A stretch of DNA of 64,000 nucleotides from Phycisphaerae bacterium (GCA_018003015.1 JAGNEZ010000020.1:1-64000), one strand, 5' to 3'. Counted from the stretch's first letter, positions 16,822-26,058 are shown. Translations and numbers: made by a program. Notes: generated from the sequence alone by a model not told the origin.

Positions 16822-18621
16822 ATGAGACTGACCCGAGTTTCTGTCGTGGTTTTTGGCCTGGCTTTGGTTTTTGGGATCCCTGTGCATCAGGGAAGCTCGC
16901 TGTTGGCCGAAACATCTGCTGAACGCGACCAGCGCATGGCGTGGTGGCGTAAGGCGCGGTTTGGCATGTTCATTCACTGGGGACTATATGCGATTCCAGC
17001 GGGCGAGTGGAAAGGAGAACGCCTTGACAATCCGGCTCACTGTACAACGTGGACCCGGCATTTCCTCAGCATCCCGACTGCCGATTGGGATCCCCTGATC
17101 CATGAGTACGAGCCGGTTTGGTACAATCCGCGTGACTGGGCCAGGTTGGCCAAGGCCGCGGGTATGCAGTACGCCGTCCTGACGACCAAGCATCACGAGG
17201 GTTTCTGTCTGTTCGACAGCAAGCTCACGGATTTCACTGCGATGCACGCTCCCGCCCGTCGCGACTTGGTGAAGGAATGGCTGGAGGCCTTTCGTGCCGA
17301 GGGGATTCGGGTAGGCTTCTACTACTCGTTGATCGATTGGCATCATCCCGACTATCCTGTGGTCGGCGATCGCCTGCACCCCGAGCGCAAACGACCGGAA
17401 ACGCTCGCCGAGAAGCGCGACCTGAACAAATATCTCGATTATTTGCACGGGCAGGTCCGCGAGCTGATGACCCGCTACGGCAAGATCGACGTGCTGTGGT
17501 TCGATTTCAGTTACGACAAGCTCACCGGAGAGGCGTGGCGGGGAACGGAACTGTTGACCATGGTTCGATCGCTGCAGCCGGGGATCATTGTCAATGATCG
17601 TGTAGGTCTGGGGGGTGATTTCTCAACGCCCGAGCAGCGCATTCCGCCCAATGGAATTCCCGGCAAAGACTGGGAAACGTGCATGACGATGAATGGCAGT
17701 TGGGGTTACAAGCGCCATGACCACGCATGGAAGTCGACGGAAGCGCTGATCCGCAACCTGATCGATATTGCCAGCAAGGGAGGGAATTACCTGCTGAACG
17801 TCGGTCCCACGGCGGAAGGCGTGATTCCCGAAGCGAGTGTGAATCGCCTGACGCACATCGGGCGTTGGATGCGGATAAACGGCGAGAGCATTTACGGCAC
17901 GTCGGCCAGCCCTTTTTCAAGGCAATTGCCCTGGGGGCGCTGCACGCGGAAGCTGTTGGACGATGGCACGACGCGGCTCTATCTGCAGGTCTTCGATTGG
18001 CCCAAGGACGGGCGTCTTGCCGTGCCGGGCCTGGCGAGTCAAGCATCTCAGGCGTACCTGCTTGTCGATTCGCGCCGTGCACCGTTGCCTTGCAGAAGTC
18101 ACGCGGAGGTATTGACGATTCAGGTACCGGCGGCTGCGCCGGATTCCCTCGCTTCGGTGATTGCGCTCGACATCGAGGGCGACCTGAAGATCGTCCAACC
18201 TCGCTTGCGGGCTGACGCCGACGGAGTGTTTCACCTCCATGGGCGTGATGCGGAATTGCATGGTACCTCGATCCGTTATGATGGTCAGGAAGGCCGTGAA
18301 AGCGTGGGCTATTGGACTGACGCCAAGGATTGGATCAGCTGGCCGATTCAGGTGGAGAAGGGGGGCACGTTTCGCGTGGAAGTGGTTTACGGTTGCGCGA
18401 AAGGCGAGGGGGGCGAATATGTGGTTGAAGTGAATGGACAACGATTGGCGGCCAGAGCCCGTGAAACCGGGGGCTGGTTCGAGCGCGTCACTGATCTGAT
18501 CGGCACGGTGGATCTGCAGACGACCGGAGCGAGAAGCCTCTCGATTCGTCTCACATCGAAGCCCGGCTTGGCCGTCATGGACCTGCAAGCAGTCATCCTC
18601 CGACCGATGGCGCATCCGTAG
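16822..18621 (+). CDS. Secreted GH29 alpha-L-fucosidase
   Basis: This 599-residue protein is read from ATG 16822, chosen over an in-frame ATG at 16759 because GAGGAGGCAGA directly precedes it and it begins a clean signal peptide (MRLTRVSVVVFGLALVFGIP). The GH29 barrel is unmistakable: WWRKARFGMFIHWGLYAIPAG at the start, TTKHHEGFCLFDS, RVGFYYSLIDWHHPDY, and the nucleophile in DVLWFDFSYD (Asp228). GGNYLLNVGPTAEGVIP ends the catalytic domain. A C-terminal beta-sandwich and a further carbohydrate-binding-like module (from about residue 480) complete it. It removes terminal alpha-L-fucose from glycans outside the cytoplasm. The leader contains the TACAAT element described above. A fucose-isomerase-like gene lies 850 nt downstream. 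Confidence 0.95.
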   Translation: MRLTRVSVVVFGLALVFGIPVHQGSSLLAETSAERDQRMAWWRKARFGMFIHWGLYAIPAGEWKGERLDNPAHCTTWTRHFLSIPTADWDPLIHEYEPVWYNPRDWARLAKAAGMQYAVLTTKHHEGFCLFDSKLTDFTAMHAPARRDLVKEWLEAFRAEGIRVGFYYSLIDWHHPDYPVVGDRLHPERKRPETLAEKRDLNKYLDYLHGQVRELMTRYGKIDVLWFDFSYDKLTGEAWRGTELLTMVRSLQPGIIVNDRVGLGGDFSTPEQRIPPNGIPGKDWETCMTMNGSWGYKRHDHAWKSTEALIRNLIDIASKGGNYLLNVGPTAEGVIPEASVNRLTHIGRWMRINGESIYGTSASPFSRQLPWGRCTRKLLDDGTTRLYLQVFDWPKDGRLAVPGLASQASQAYLLVDSRRAPLPCRSHAEVLTIQVPAAAPDSLASVIALDIEGDLKIVQPRLRADADGVFHLHGRDAELHGTSIRYDGQEGRESVGYWTDAKDWISWPIQVEKGGTFRVEVVYGCAKGEGGEYVVEVNGQRLAARARETGGWFERVTDLIGTVDLQTTGARSLSIRLTSKPGLAVMDLQAVILRPMAHP

Positions 18622-19157
18622 CGCGGCAAGCCGAACGCATGCCGTTTTGGCCTGTGCTCGCGGCCGGCCCGGTCTGGTCTTTTTCAATGGGCTTGACGAT
18701 TGGCTGCTGAGGCTACGGGACCTTGACTGCATTCCATGGCGACGGATGGTGGATCCGTCCCCATGGAGGAGGACGACGGGTGCATTGGCCATCAGGCTTG
18801 ACGACCCTTTGACCGCGCTTGGGCTTTGTTCGGCGGGTCCTCCGGCGAGGCGTGGTGGGGTGGCGATCCGCCTCCAGCAAGGAGCTCGTCAGCGAGGAAC
18901 GGCTTGACTGTCCCATCCTGGTTCAATATCCTTGGTGACCTGTTGGCGGAAGGTGTACGGCGAGGAGCAAGTGAGGTTGGCAGTGGGCTCAGGAATGGAA
19001 GCAGGCCCGCGTGGCCGGCAAGGGCGCTGTGAAGGGGACGGCGGCGGGGCGTGATGTAAGGCTCTGTCATATCGGATGTAACGTGAGAGCTGCATCGACC
19101 AGGTACAACGCGGTTTCAGCGGGGCGATCGATCACAAGTCCCTGTAGACACAAGCTT
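18622..19157. other. Intergenic region before tRNA-Cys
   Basis: This is 536 nt with no credible coding frame on either strand. It contains one long imperfect palindrome (18734-18766) and otherwise nothing recognised. The tRNA promoter is expected at its right end, but no clear -35 hexamer was found. Confidence 0.45.
18734..18766 (+). terminator. Long inverted repeat, possible terminator hairpin of the fucosidase transcript
   Basis: Two 14-nt arms (18734-18747 and 18753-18766) pair at 13 of 14 positions around the 5-nt loop GGTGG. The outer part is CCATGG on both sides. It lies 113 nt after the fucosidase stop. There is no T-tract, so a Rho-independent role is doubtful. Confidence 0.35.
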
Positions 19158-19231
19158 GGCGGCGTACCCAAGTGGACCAAGGGGACGGATTGCAAATCCG
19201 TTATTCATGGGTTCGAATCCCATCGCCGCCT
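19158..19231 (+). tRNA. tRNA-Cys (GCA)
   Basis: This is a complete 74-nt cloverleaf. Acceptor strands GGCGGCG (19158-19164) and CGCCGCC (19224-19230) pair perfectly, with discriminator U at 19231 as expected for tRNA-Cys. The anticodon arm is ACGGA, loop TTGCAAA, TCCGT, giving anticodon GCA. The T arm is ATGGG, TTCGAAT, CCCAT. No CCA is encoded. It is not a selenocysteine tRNA: the anticodon is wrong, the acceptor/T stems have normal length, and there is no long variable arm. Confidence 0.97.
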
Positions 19232-19239
19232 GTGGATAA
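19231..19239 (-). promoter_or_regulatory. Perfect DnaA-box-like 9-mer next to an AT-rich stretch
   Basis: TGTGGATAA is the reverse complement of the consensus TTATCCACA. It is followed by an AT-rich run (19240-19266). It overlaps the last base of tRNA-Cys. A single box can arise by chance, so DnaA binding is only suggested. Confidence 0.25.
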
Positions 19240-19467
19240 GTAGTTGATGAATAATAAGTTATAAGCAGATCGACATCCTTTTCGTAGTTCCGCAATCGAG
19301 ATGAAGGGTCCAGATCAAGGGTCCAAGGGCCGACCCTATCGGCGCGACTGCATGCCGGATGCGGGGCGATTTGCCTGGCCCCGGGTTTTCCTTCGCTGGC
19401 AAGTCTCGGAAGCTGCGAACGATGCCTGGCCTTGTGGATCAGACATACCCGTTATGGGGAGTGACAC

Positions 19468-21000
19468 ATGGCGGCGAATGATGGACAGGAGATGACCGGG
19501 ATCACGCGGCGAGGGTTCTTCGGCGCGGTGGGTGGGACGATGGTTGCAGGCGGTGCGGTACTGACAGATGCCGGGTGCGCGGAGGCCGCCTCAGTCTCCC
19601 GGGCGTTGAGGTCCACTCTTGTTCCCGGCCGGGCGCTCCGGGTGAAGCCTGCGCTGGCGTATGCCATCCCCCAGCGGCACGAGAAGACGAGTTGGCGGTC
19701 GTACGGTGGTCTCAAAACACGCGAAGACGTGGACCAGGAGGCTCGTCGGATCGAGCAGGAGCTGAAAGGACTGGCGGCACAGGCCGAGTTTTCCGTCGAG
19801 GTGCTTCCTCTCACGCTGGTTGGAGATGCGGGTCAGGCCGCTGCGGTGGCCAAGACCGAATGCGACACCATCCTGGTCTTCGGCTCGGGTGGCGACCAAG
19901 GTTGGCTGGAGACCATGGCGGCCTCGGGCAAGCCAAACCTGCTGTTCGTGCGGCACCGGTCCGGGCCGGTCTACCTGTGGTACGAGATTGCCCACTGGCG
20001 ACTGCTGCGCAAGAGTGAGGATGCGTTCAGAGAGCCGAATCTCGATGTCGATGATGTTGTGGTCGACGACTACGGTGAGCTCTTGTGGAGGCTTCGGGCG
20101 CTGTATGGTCTGAAGAATGCCCGCGGGACGGTGTCGGTTGCCTTGGGCGGTTTGCAGGCCTACAGCAAGCCGGGGCAGGAGTGCGGGCCGGCGCACGTCA
20201 AGGTGGTCTGGGGCTACGACGTGAAGGAGGTGGCGGTCGAGCAGATCGAGGGCCGACTCAGGCAGGCCCGCGCCGACGTGGCGGTCATGGGTGAAGTCGA
20301 GCGGCAGGCGGACGATCTGCTGACCCAGCCGAACGTGAGGCTTGGTACCGAGAGACGGTTTGTGGTCAACTCGTTCCTCGCGCTGCGGGTGTTCAAGGAA
20401 ATCATGAAGGAGGCAGGGGCGACCAATCTGGGCGTGGCCAACTGCATGGGGCCGCTGATCGGTCTGCTGGACACGCCGCCGTGCCTTGTGCTCAGTCTGC
20501 TCAATGACGAAGGCTGGACTGCGTTTTGCCACGCCGACTACACCCACACGCCGCCGGGCGTGCTGCTGCGGTGGATCTCGGGCAAGCCGTCGTTGGTCAG
20601 CAACTCGCATTTCCCGCACGACGGCATCATGACGCTGGCCCACTGCGCCGCCCCGCGGCGAATGAACGGGCAGGACTGTGAGCCGACGCGGATCCTCACG
20701 CATTTCGAGTCGGATTATGGCGCGGCCACGAAGGTGGAATATGCGAAGGGTCAAGTGACCACCAACATCATCCCGAACCTGCACTGCACGAAGTGGTATG
20801 GCTTCCGGGGGCGCATCCTGGACTCGCCGGCCTATGACATGTGTCGGTCACAGATGGACGTGCGGATCGACGGCGACTGGCGACGGCTGCTGCGCACCAT
20901 GGAAGGCTTCCACACCATCACTTGTTACGGCGATTACCTCCGTGAGGTGGGGTACGCGATCAAGAAGCTGCAGATTGAATGGGACAATGTCAGCGCCTGA
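19468..21000 (+). CDS. Tat-exported sugar-isomerase-fold protein (L-fucose isomerase-like)
   Basis: The protein has 510 residues. A twin-arginine signal (GITRRGFFGAVGGTMVAGG) opens it, and GGGGAG precedes the ATG. The C-terminal half resembles the L-fucose/L-arabinose isomerase superfamily: ANCMGPL, PPCLVLSLLNDEG (Glu expected to bind metal), CHADYTHTPPGVLLRWISGKPSL and TLAHCAAPRRM. In cytoplasmic fucose isomerases the segment after LNDEG usually reads C-E-A-D; here it is C-H-A-D, so one acidic position is a His. The N-terminal half, with CDTILVFGSGGDQGWLETM, fits the nucleotide-fold domains of that superfamily. An exported isomerase would be unusual, so the protein may have another activity. 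The nearby alpha-L-fucosidase gene hints at a fucose-related role. Confidence 0.7.
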   Translation: MAANDGQEMTGITRRGFFGAVGGTMVAGGAVLTDAGCAEAASVSRALRSTLVPGRALRVKPALAYAIPQRHEKTSWRSYGGLKTREDVDQEARRIEQELKGLAAQAEFSVEVLPLTLVGDAGQAAAVAKTECDTILVFGSGGDQGWLETMAASGKPNLLFVRHRSGPVYLWYEIAHWRLLRKSEDAFREPNLDVDDVVVDDYGELLWRLRALYGLKNARGTVSVALGGLQAYSKPGQECGPAHVKVVWGYDVKEVAVEQIEGRLRQARADVAVMGEVERQADDLLTQPNVRLGTERRFVVNSFLALRVFKEIMKEAGATNLGVANCMGPLIGLLDTPPCLVLSLLNDEGWTAFCHADYTHTPPGVLLRWISGKPSLVSNSHFPHDGIMTLAHCAAPRRMNGQDCEPTRILTHFESDYGAATKVEYAKGQVTTNIIPNLHCTKWYGFRGRILDSPAYDMCRSQMDVRIDGDWRRLLRTMEGFHTITCYGDYLREVGYAIKKLQIEWDNVSA

Positions 21001-21023
21001 AGTACGTCTCCATACGATGAAAA

Positions 21024-21104
21024 AAGTCCGAAAAAGCGATAGGGGCATCGGAGGGGGAAGCTGTACAATGGCGAAACATGGCCCGACGGCGTGGCCGGGC
21101 AAGG
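21024..21104 (+). promoter_or_regulatory. Conserved TACAAT-hairpin leader element, copy 2 (before PLP decarboxylase)
   Basis: This is the counterpart of 16647-16723. It has AAGTCCGA at 21024-21031, a G-rich middle, TGTACAATGGC with TACAAT at 21064-21069, then a GC hairpin (GCCCG 21081-21085, CGGGC 21096-21100) and CGGGCAAGG. It is 149 nt before the decarboxylase ATG. Shared order and spacing in two unrelated leaders suggest a common promoter or leader RNA. Confidence 0.5.
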
Positions 21105-21217
21105 TCAAATGGGAAATCGGCTGAAGCCACCTGCCGGCCGCTCGCCCGCATGGAGCCTGCCGCGCCGGACGGTACGAGCCGTCTTCGGCTGCTTTGCAGT
21201 ATCAGAGGTTCTTTCCG

Positions 21218-22621
21218 ATGACTCCCGATGAGTTCCGAAAACGGGGACGCCAGGTCGTGGACTGGGTCGCCGACTACATGGAGAACGTCGAGCGGTACCC
21301 GGTCCTGTCGCAGGTCAGCCCCGGCGAGATCCGTGCCCAGTTGCCTCCGTCGCCGCCCGCCACGGGCGAGCCGTTCGAGCACATCCTGCGCGATATCGAC
21401 CGGATCATCATGCCGGGCATCACCCATTGGCAGTCGCCTAATTTCTTCGCCTATTTTCCATGCAACAATTCGGGGCCGTCCATCCTGGGCGAGCTGCTCT
21501 CCGCCGGCCTGGGCGTGCAGGGCATGCTCTGGGCGACCAGCCCCGCGTGCACCGAGCTCGAAACCCACGTGATGGACTGGCTGGTCGACATGCTCGGCCT
21601 GCCCGCTCACTTCAAGTCGAGTTCGACCGGTGGGGGTGTGATTCAGGACACCGCCTCGTCGGCGACGCTGTGCGCCATCCTGGCCGCCCGCGAGCGGGCC
21701 ACTGGGGGACGAAGCAACCTGACCGGTACCGACCCGCGTCTTGTCGCGTACGCCTCCACCCAGGCGCATTCCTCCATCGAGAAGGGCGTCCGTATCGCCG
21801 GCATGGGGGTGAACAATCTCCGCCTGATCGATGTGGATGAGCGTTATGCCATGCGCGTCGGTCTCCTGGCCCAGGCCATCGCCGCCGATCGCGCCGCGGG
21901 ACGCGTCCCCTGCTTCGCCTGCGCTACGGTCGGCACGACCTCGTCGACGGCCATCGACCCGCTGCCCCAGATCGGCAAGCTCTGCCGGGAACAGAACATC
22001 TGGCTGCACGTCGATGCGGCCATGGCCGGCGCGGCGGCCCTGTGTCCGGAGTTCCGTTCGCTTCAGGAGGGGCTCGATCTGGCCGACAGCTACGGCTTCA
22101 ATCCGCACAAGTGGATGTTCACGAACTTCGACTGCGATTGCTTCTTCGTCGCCGACCGGGCAGGGCTCATCCGTACGCTGAGCATCCTGCCCGAGTACCT
22201 GCGCAACAAGGCGACCGAGTCGGGCGCGGTCATCGACTACCGCGACTGGCACATCCCGCTCGGTCGGCGCTTCCGCGCGCTGAAGCTGTGGTTCGTGATC
22301 CGTTCATTCGGCGTCGAAGGGCTCCGCGAGCGTGTCCGCAAACACATCGTTCTCGCCCGCGAGTTCACCGAGTGGGTGAAGGCCGACCCGCACTTCGAGG
22401 TGGCCGCGCCGGTGACCATCAACCTGGTCTGCTTCCGCCACCGTGGCGGCGATGACGTCAACGAGCGCATCCTCGACCGCCTGAACTCCTCCGGGAAGCT
22501 CTACCTGACCCACACGAAGCTTGGCGGGAAGTTGACCCTGCGGATGTCCATCGCCCAGACCAACGTCGAACGTCGCCATGTCGAGCAGGCCTGGCGGCTC
22601 ATTCAATCCGCCGCAAGCTGA
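21218..22621 (+). CDS. Group II PLP-dependent amino acid decarboxylase (aromatic-L-amino-acid decarboxylase-like)
   Basis: The protein has 467 residues, read from ATG 21218 (AGAGG about 11 nt upstream) rather than the in-frame TTG at 21194. Family landmarks: TPDEFRKRGRQVVDWVADY at the N-terminus, THWQSPNFFAYFPCNNSGPSILGELL, ACTELETHVMDWLVDMLGL, the cofactor region STGGGVIQDTASSATL, HVDAAMAGAA, and NPHKWMF, in which Lys298 forms the Schiff base with PLP. It would decarboxylate an aromatic or related L-amino acid to the amine in the cytoplasm. The substrate (Tyr, Trp, Phe or DOPA) cannot be decided. It appears monocistronic and shares the TACAAT leader element with the fucosidase. The 280 nt after it, up to the convergent kinase-like gene, show nothing recognised. 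Confidence 0.93.
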   Translation: MTPDEFRKRGRQVVDWVADYMENVERYPVLSQVSPGEIRAQLPPSPPATGEPFEHILRDIDRIIMPGITHWQSPNFFAYFPCNNSGPSILGELLSAGLGVQGMLWATSPACTELETHVMDWLVDMLGLPAHFKSSSTGGGVIQDTASSATLCAILAARERATGGRSNLTGTDPRLVAYASTQAHSSIEKGVRIAGMGVNNLRLIDVDERYAMRVGLLAQAIAADRAAGRVPCFACATVGTTSSTAIDPLPQIGKLCREQNIWLHVDAAMAGAAALCPEFRSLQEGLDLADSYGFNPHKWMFTNFDCDCFFVADRAGLIRTLSILPEYLRNKATESGAVIDYRDWHIPLGRRFRALKLWFVIRSFGVEGLRERVRKHIVLAREFTEWVKADPHFEVAAPVTINLVCFRHRGGDDVNERILDRLNSSGKLYLTHTKLGGKLTLRMSIAQTNVERRHVEQAWRLIQSAAS

Positions 22622-22901
22622 GACCAGCCCGCGCGTCACCGAGGGATTCTCTTCACATGCTCCGCGCGCAAACGTGGGGTGCCGTCTACAAGCCCCGCGT
22701 GCAAGCAAGCGGTTCTTCCTTTAGCATGTCGGCGGGATTACCGGGAAGAGGAACTCCGCGGGCGGCGTTTCGCCGACCCAGAGAGTTTATGATGTGGAAC
22801 CCTTACGGGCCGCCGGGGCCGATGGTGTAGTCGGATTGGGCCATCGCTCAAGCCGCAGCCGTCTTGAAGGACGCATTGTTCTGACGGCAACGGCGGCCGG
22901 A

Positions 22902-23600
22902 CTACCGCATCTTCAGCGCGGCTTCGATCAGGTCCACCACTTGCTCGAAGTTGAAGTTGCTGACGTTGATGAGCAGTTCAAAACGGGTGGAGTCATCGGG
23001 GTCAACCCGGAAGTGTTCCTGGACGAAGCGACGGCGTTCCTGCTCGATGCGATCGATCTCGACGGCGGCTTGTCCCGGATTGGCTCCCGTGCGGCGGGCG
23101 AAGTTCTCGACCCGCCAGTGGCGCGAGGCGACGAGCTTCACCCGCAGGCCGCGCGTGCGCGGGAGGATCAGATCCACCGCTCGGCCGAGGAAGATGGCGT
23201 TTCCCTGGCGGGCGATGCACAGCACTGTCTCGGCCAGTCGGTGGAAGGGGTCGTTTTTGCGGAACTCCTGCTGTATCAAGGACCGAATCATCTCCCCCAG
23301 CCAGCTCAAGTCACGCTCGTTCATGGACTTGTGGAGCCGTTCGCGCATCGCGTTGTCGTCGGCCATGGTGTGCAGGATCTGCTTGTCGAACACCGGCCAG
23401 TTGAGTCGGCCGGCCAAGATCACTGCGATTTCGTCCCCACCGGCACCGACATCATTGGAGATGGCCACGAAGTTGGCGACCTGCTCACGCAGCGGCGTCG
23501 GCCGCGCCGGTCGCAGACCGCGGGTGATCTCCCACCGGCGCATCTGCTTCTCAATCAGCTTGACCAATCCGGGCTTGTCCGCGTGGGTTCTGCCGAACAT
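22902..23600 (-). CDS. Cytidylate kinase-like family protein (PF13189 type)
   Basis: The protein has 232 residues and a strong Shine-Dalgarno (GGGAGGACAC before the ATG). The segment FVAISNDVGAGGDEIAVILAGRLNWPVFDKQIL resembles the P-loop region of cytidylate-kinase-like proteins, where ISREYGSGGREIA-type sequences replace the Walker A loop. IARQGNAIFLGRAVDLILP and a later RVENFARRTG segment match the second half of the fold. Members bind nucleotides, but most are not the housekeeping cytidylate kinase, and several are sensory or regulatory. The first 35 basic residues (KLIEKQMRRWEITRG) are an extension of unknown role. It is monocistronic and converges with the decarboxylase gene. Function is not assigned. 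Confidence 0.75.
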   Translation of the reverse strand: MFGRTHADKPGLVKLIEKQMRRWEITRGLRPARPTPLREQVANFVAISNDVGAGGDEIAVILAGRLNWPVFDKQILHTMADDNAMRERLHKSMNERDLSWLGEMIRSLIQQEFRKNDPFHRLAETVLCIARQGNAIFLGRAVDLILPRTRGLRVKLVASRHWRVENFARRTGANPGQAAVEIDRIEQERRRFVQEHFRVDPDDSTRFELLINVSNFNFEQVVDLIEAALKMR

Positions 23601-23964
23601 GTGTCCTCCCTGGCCTGAGGGCCGCGAGGGTAGCAGATGGCCTGCGTCTGTGGGGGCGCCCCCGTTGCCGTGCGAATCCGGCTTGACTGAATCGGGGAGC
23701 GGCAGACGTCACAGGGGTGGAAGGGCACTGGCTCTGATCTGAGCCTGCTGGGCCATCAGGTCGGCGTCCGGCCTGTGCCTGTCCACGGTTCCTTCACATC
23801 AACTATACCACAGAATCGCCCTGCGGGCAGGCGGCGCGTCGAATGGCGTTCGAGACGACCCTCGCGTCGGGCCTCCGCGCTGGTGCGGCGCTCCCGTGTG
23901 CCGGGGCAGTTTCCCGTCACAGGTCGGCTGCCGCTGTTCAGTCTCAAGGGATGTGAGGCGGAGT
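23601..23964. other. Intergenic region with candidate leftward promoter
   Basis: This is 364 nt between two leftward genes. On the minus strand an extended -10 (TGG then TATAGT, 23802-23810) would start transcription near 23795, giving a leader of about 195 nt for the cytidylate-kinase-like gene. No convincing -35 was found, as is common with extended -10 promoters. Nothing else is recognised. Confidence 0.35.
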
Positions 23965-26058
23965 CTACTTCTGCGGTGCATCGAACCTCACACCGGCGGG
24001 CAGCTTGTCCGTACCGCCGGGTCCAGTTACATATGCGTCATAGACACCGGGCGGGATTGGACTGAGGCCAATCGGGTCAATCTCGACGACGGCCGCCTGG
24101 CCTTGGCCGAAGACACCGACCAGCTTGCCAAGCACCGGCCCGAACAGGAACGTGCATTCCTCGAGATTCCTTCCGGTGACAATGACGACTGAGTTGCGAG
24201 TGGTTGGCAGGGAGGTCGGACAGACGCCGGTCAGCTTTGGCACACCGGGCCCGGGGTCTGGCTCGAGCTTCGAGAGACGATAGACCCAGGCAGACAGTCC
24301 CGATTCTGCCAGGGAGAGCGGCGTGCTGTCGTACCATTGCTGTTTATAGCTTCCTGAGGGTTCGAATTTGCAGCAGTGGTGCGACGTCTTCTGCGGCGTC
24401 TGGGGCGCCGTCGGGAGTTGTTCCTTCAGCTTGTCGGCCACTTGAGCCCTGTACAGTCCCTGCATGGCTCCGAGTTCCGGATACCACCATGCAACTCGAT
24501 TTCGGGCCTTCTCGGTAGCCGGCACCCAGCGGCTCTCAATCTGAACCTGAAGATCGGGTACCAGGGCTGCCTGAGCTTCGGCGATCGATCGCAGAGCCCG
24601 CGAGAGGGCCTGCATGTCCTTCATCGGTGCGGTCTCGTTCGGCTTGCGCGTAGTGTTGTATGGAGGTTTTTGATGTGTTTTCCCGTCAACAGCCTCGGCG
24701 GCTTCAAGAGCCTGTATCGCGGCGCAGACCGCTCTCCTGGGTGAGTCACCGGCTCTGTCAGTCGCTTTGCAGTTGGAGCGGACACTTGGGATCTTCGCGT
24801 CGACTTGCCGCAGCATGCGCAGGGCCGCCGCCGGGTCCCTCGCGGCAACGTGCGTGCGGGCCGAGGCAAGGCTGTAGAGGGCATCGTTTCGGGCCGCTAC
24901 CATGACCACGAACGGCACGCTGATGTCCTGGAGGAGCACCACGGGTCTCGCCCCCTCCTTGACTCTGTAATCATCAAGATTGGCCGCCATGTACTCTCCC
25001 CGGATTCGAAATCCCAGCGAGGAGAGCCGGGAAAATGAGGATATGGAAATGCGCTGGTTCGCCGACTTGATGTCGGCCGTATTGAGGCGGGAGCGTTCGG
25101 CGAGTGCGTTCGCCGCGGCGGAGTAGCCCATTGCCTTGAGCTGCAGGGCGATGTCGCGCTGATAAGCCGACACGGATTCGATCTCCATGTTCTGGCCGAC
25201 GGCGGAAGGGAATACGCTCACCGTTGTCACTTCGTCGGGCGACGGATCCTGGGTGCCTTTCCTGAGGGCGACAAAGCGCAGTGTTACCTCGGCGATGAAG
25301 TCCTCCTTTGTCACCGTGCCTGGCGAAACACTGATGTTGCCCACGAGCACATGCACGCCGATGCCGCCGGGCATCTGGAGCTGGCCTGGATCACTGGACA
25401 ACTCGTGCAGGCGCATGTGATAGAAGGCATTGGCGGCCTCGGTGATGCGATCACGAGCACGAAGCTTGACCACGGACAGCCCCTCATAGGCTTTGGCCTG
25501 GTCGGCCAGCTCTTTGGCCCGAGCGGCCGCGTCGTTCTCAGGCAGCTCCGGAGCATCAGTTGCGTTCTGTTCGGGCACGGTCACGGCTTGCGCCGCCGGC
25601 GCAGCCACACCCAACAGGCTCTCGAGCAGTGACGCGTTGGCTTCGGGGGACGCGGCGTTGGATTGCAGCAGGCTCTCCGCGATCTTGTAGGCAATCTGAT
25701 TTCGGATGGGCTGCACCGCGTGTTCCGGGATCGTGAGTGCCTCAAGGGTCAGTGCACTCTTAAATGAAGCCACATCAAAAGTACCCAGCTTGGCGGCGAC
25801 CTGGAATGTCACATCATCATAGAGCTGCTTGGCGTTCAACTCGAAATCGATCTTGAAGAAGTCCTGCTGGGCGACAACAAAGGGCTTGGTAACCGCAATC
25901 TCCCCAAATCGGGTGTGGTATTCCTCGAGGGCCTTCACCTTATCTGGAAGTCTGGGCCATCGGTGGACTCCGTTTCTCCAGTTGTCGCAGCCGACGCTCA
26001 CCAGGCAAGCGAGCCAAACGAGAACGCAGACCGGCCGTGAGTTCTGATAGAGCAGCAT
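23965..26058 (-). CDS. Large lipoprotein with C-terminal IPT/TIG-like domain, function unknown
   Basis: The protein has 697 residues, with AAGGAG before the ATG. The leader VCVLVWLACLVSVGC ends at Cys24, a slightly atypical lipobox, so it is probably a lipoprotein. Residues about 30-430 are alpha/beta with Ala- and Glu-rich helical stretches (AAARAKELADQAKAYEGLSVVKLRARDRI), including YMAANLDDYRVKEGARPVVLLQDISVPFVVMVAARND. The last about 80 residues (TSLPTTRNSVVIVTGRNLEECTFLFG) look like an IPT/TIG immunoglobulin-like fold. Four Cys pairs in the C-terminal half (for example SHHCCKF) may form disulfides. I do not recognise a family for the main body. It may be a surface-attached adhesion or scaffold protein; no neighbour suggests a pathway. 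Confidence 0.75.
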   Translation of the reverse strand: MLLYQNSRPVCVLVWLACLVSVGCDNWRNGVHRWPRLPDKVKALEEYHTRFGEIAVTKPFVVAQQDFFKIDFELNAKQLYDDVTFQVAAKLGTFDVASFKSALTLEALTIPEHAVQPIRNQIAYKIAESLLQSNAASPEANASLLESLLGVAAPAAQAVTVPEQNATDAPELPENDAAARAKELADQAKAYEGLSVVKLRARDRITEAANAFYHMRLHELSSDPGQLQMPGGIGVHVLVGNISVSPGTVTKEDFIAEVTLRFVALRKGTQDPSPDEVTTVSVFPSAVGQNMEIESVSAYQRDIALQLKAMGYSAAANALAERSRLNTADIKSANQRISISSFSRLSSLGFRIRGEYMAANLDDYRVKEGARPVVLLQDISVPFVVMVAARNDALYSLASARTHVAARDPAAALRMLRQVDAKIPSVRSNCKATDRAGDSPRRAVCAAIQALEAAEAVDGKTHQKPPYNTTRKPNETAPMKDMQALSRALRSIAEAQAALVPDLQVQIESRWVPATEKARNRVAWWYPELGAMQGLYRAQVADKLKEQLPTAPQTPQKTSHHCCKFEPSGSYKQQWYDSTPLSLAESGLSAWVYRLSKLEPDPGPGVPKLTGVCPTSLPTTRNSVVIVTGRNLEECTFLFGPVLGKLVGVFGQGQAAVVEIDPIGLSPIPPGVYDAYVTGPGGTDKLPAGVRFDAPQK

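Noticed and set aside
19158-19231. tRNA-Sec to support the selenoprotein
   Set aside because: The anticodon is GCA, discriminator and arm lengths fit tRNA-Cys, and there is no long variable arm.
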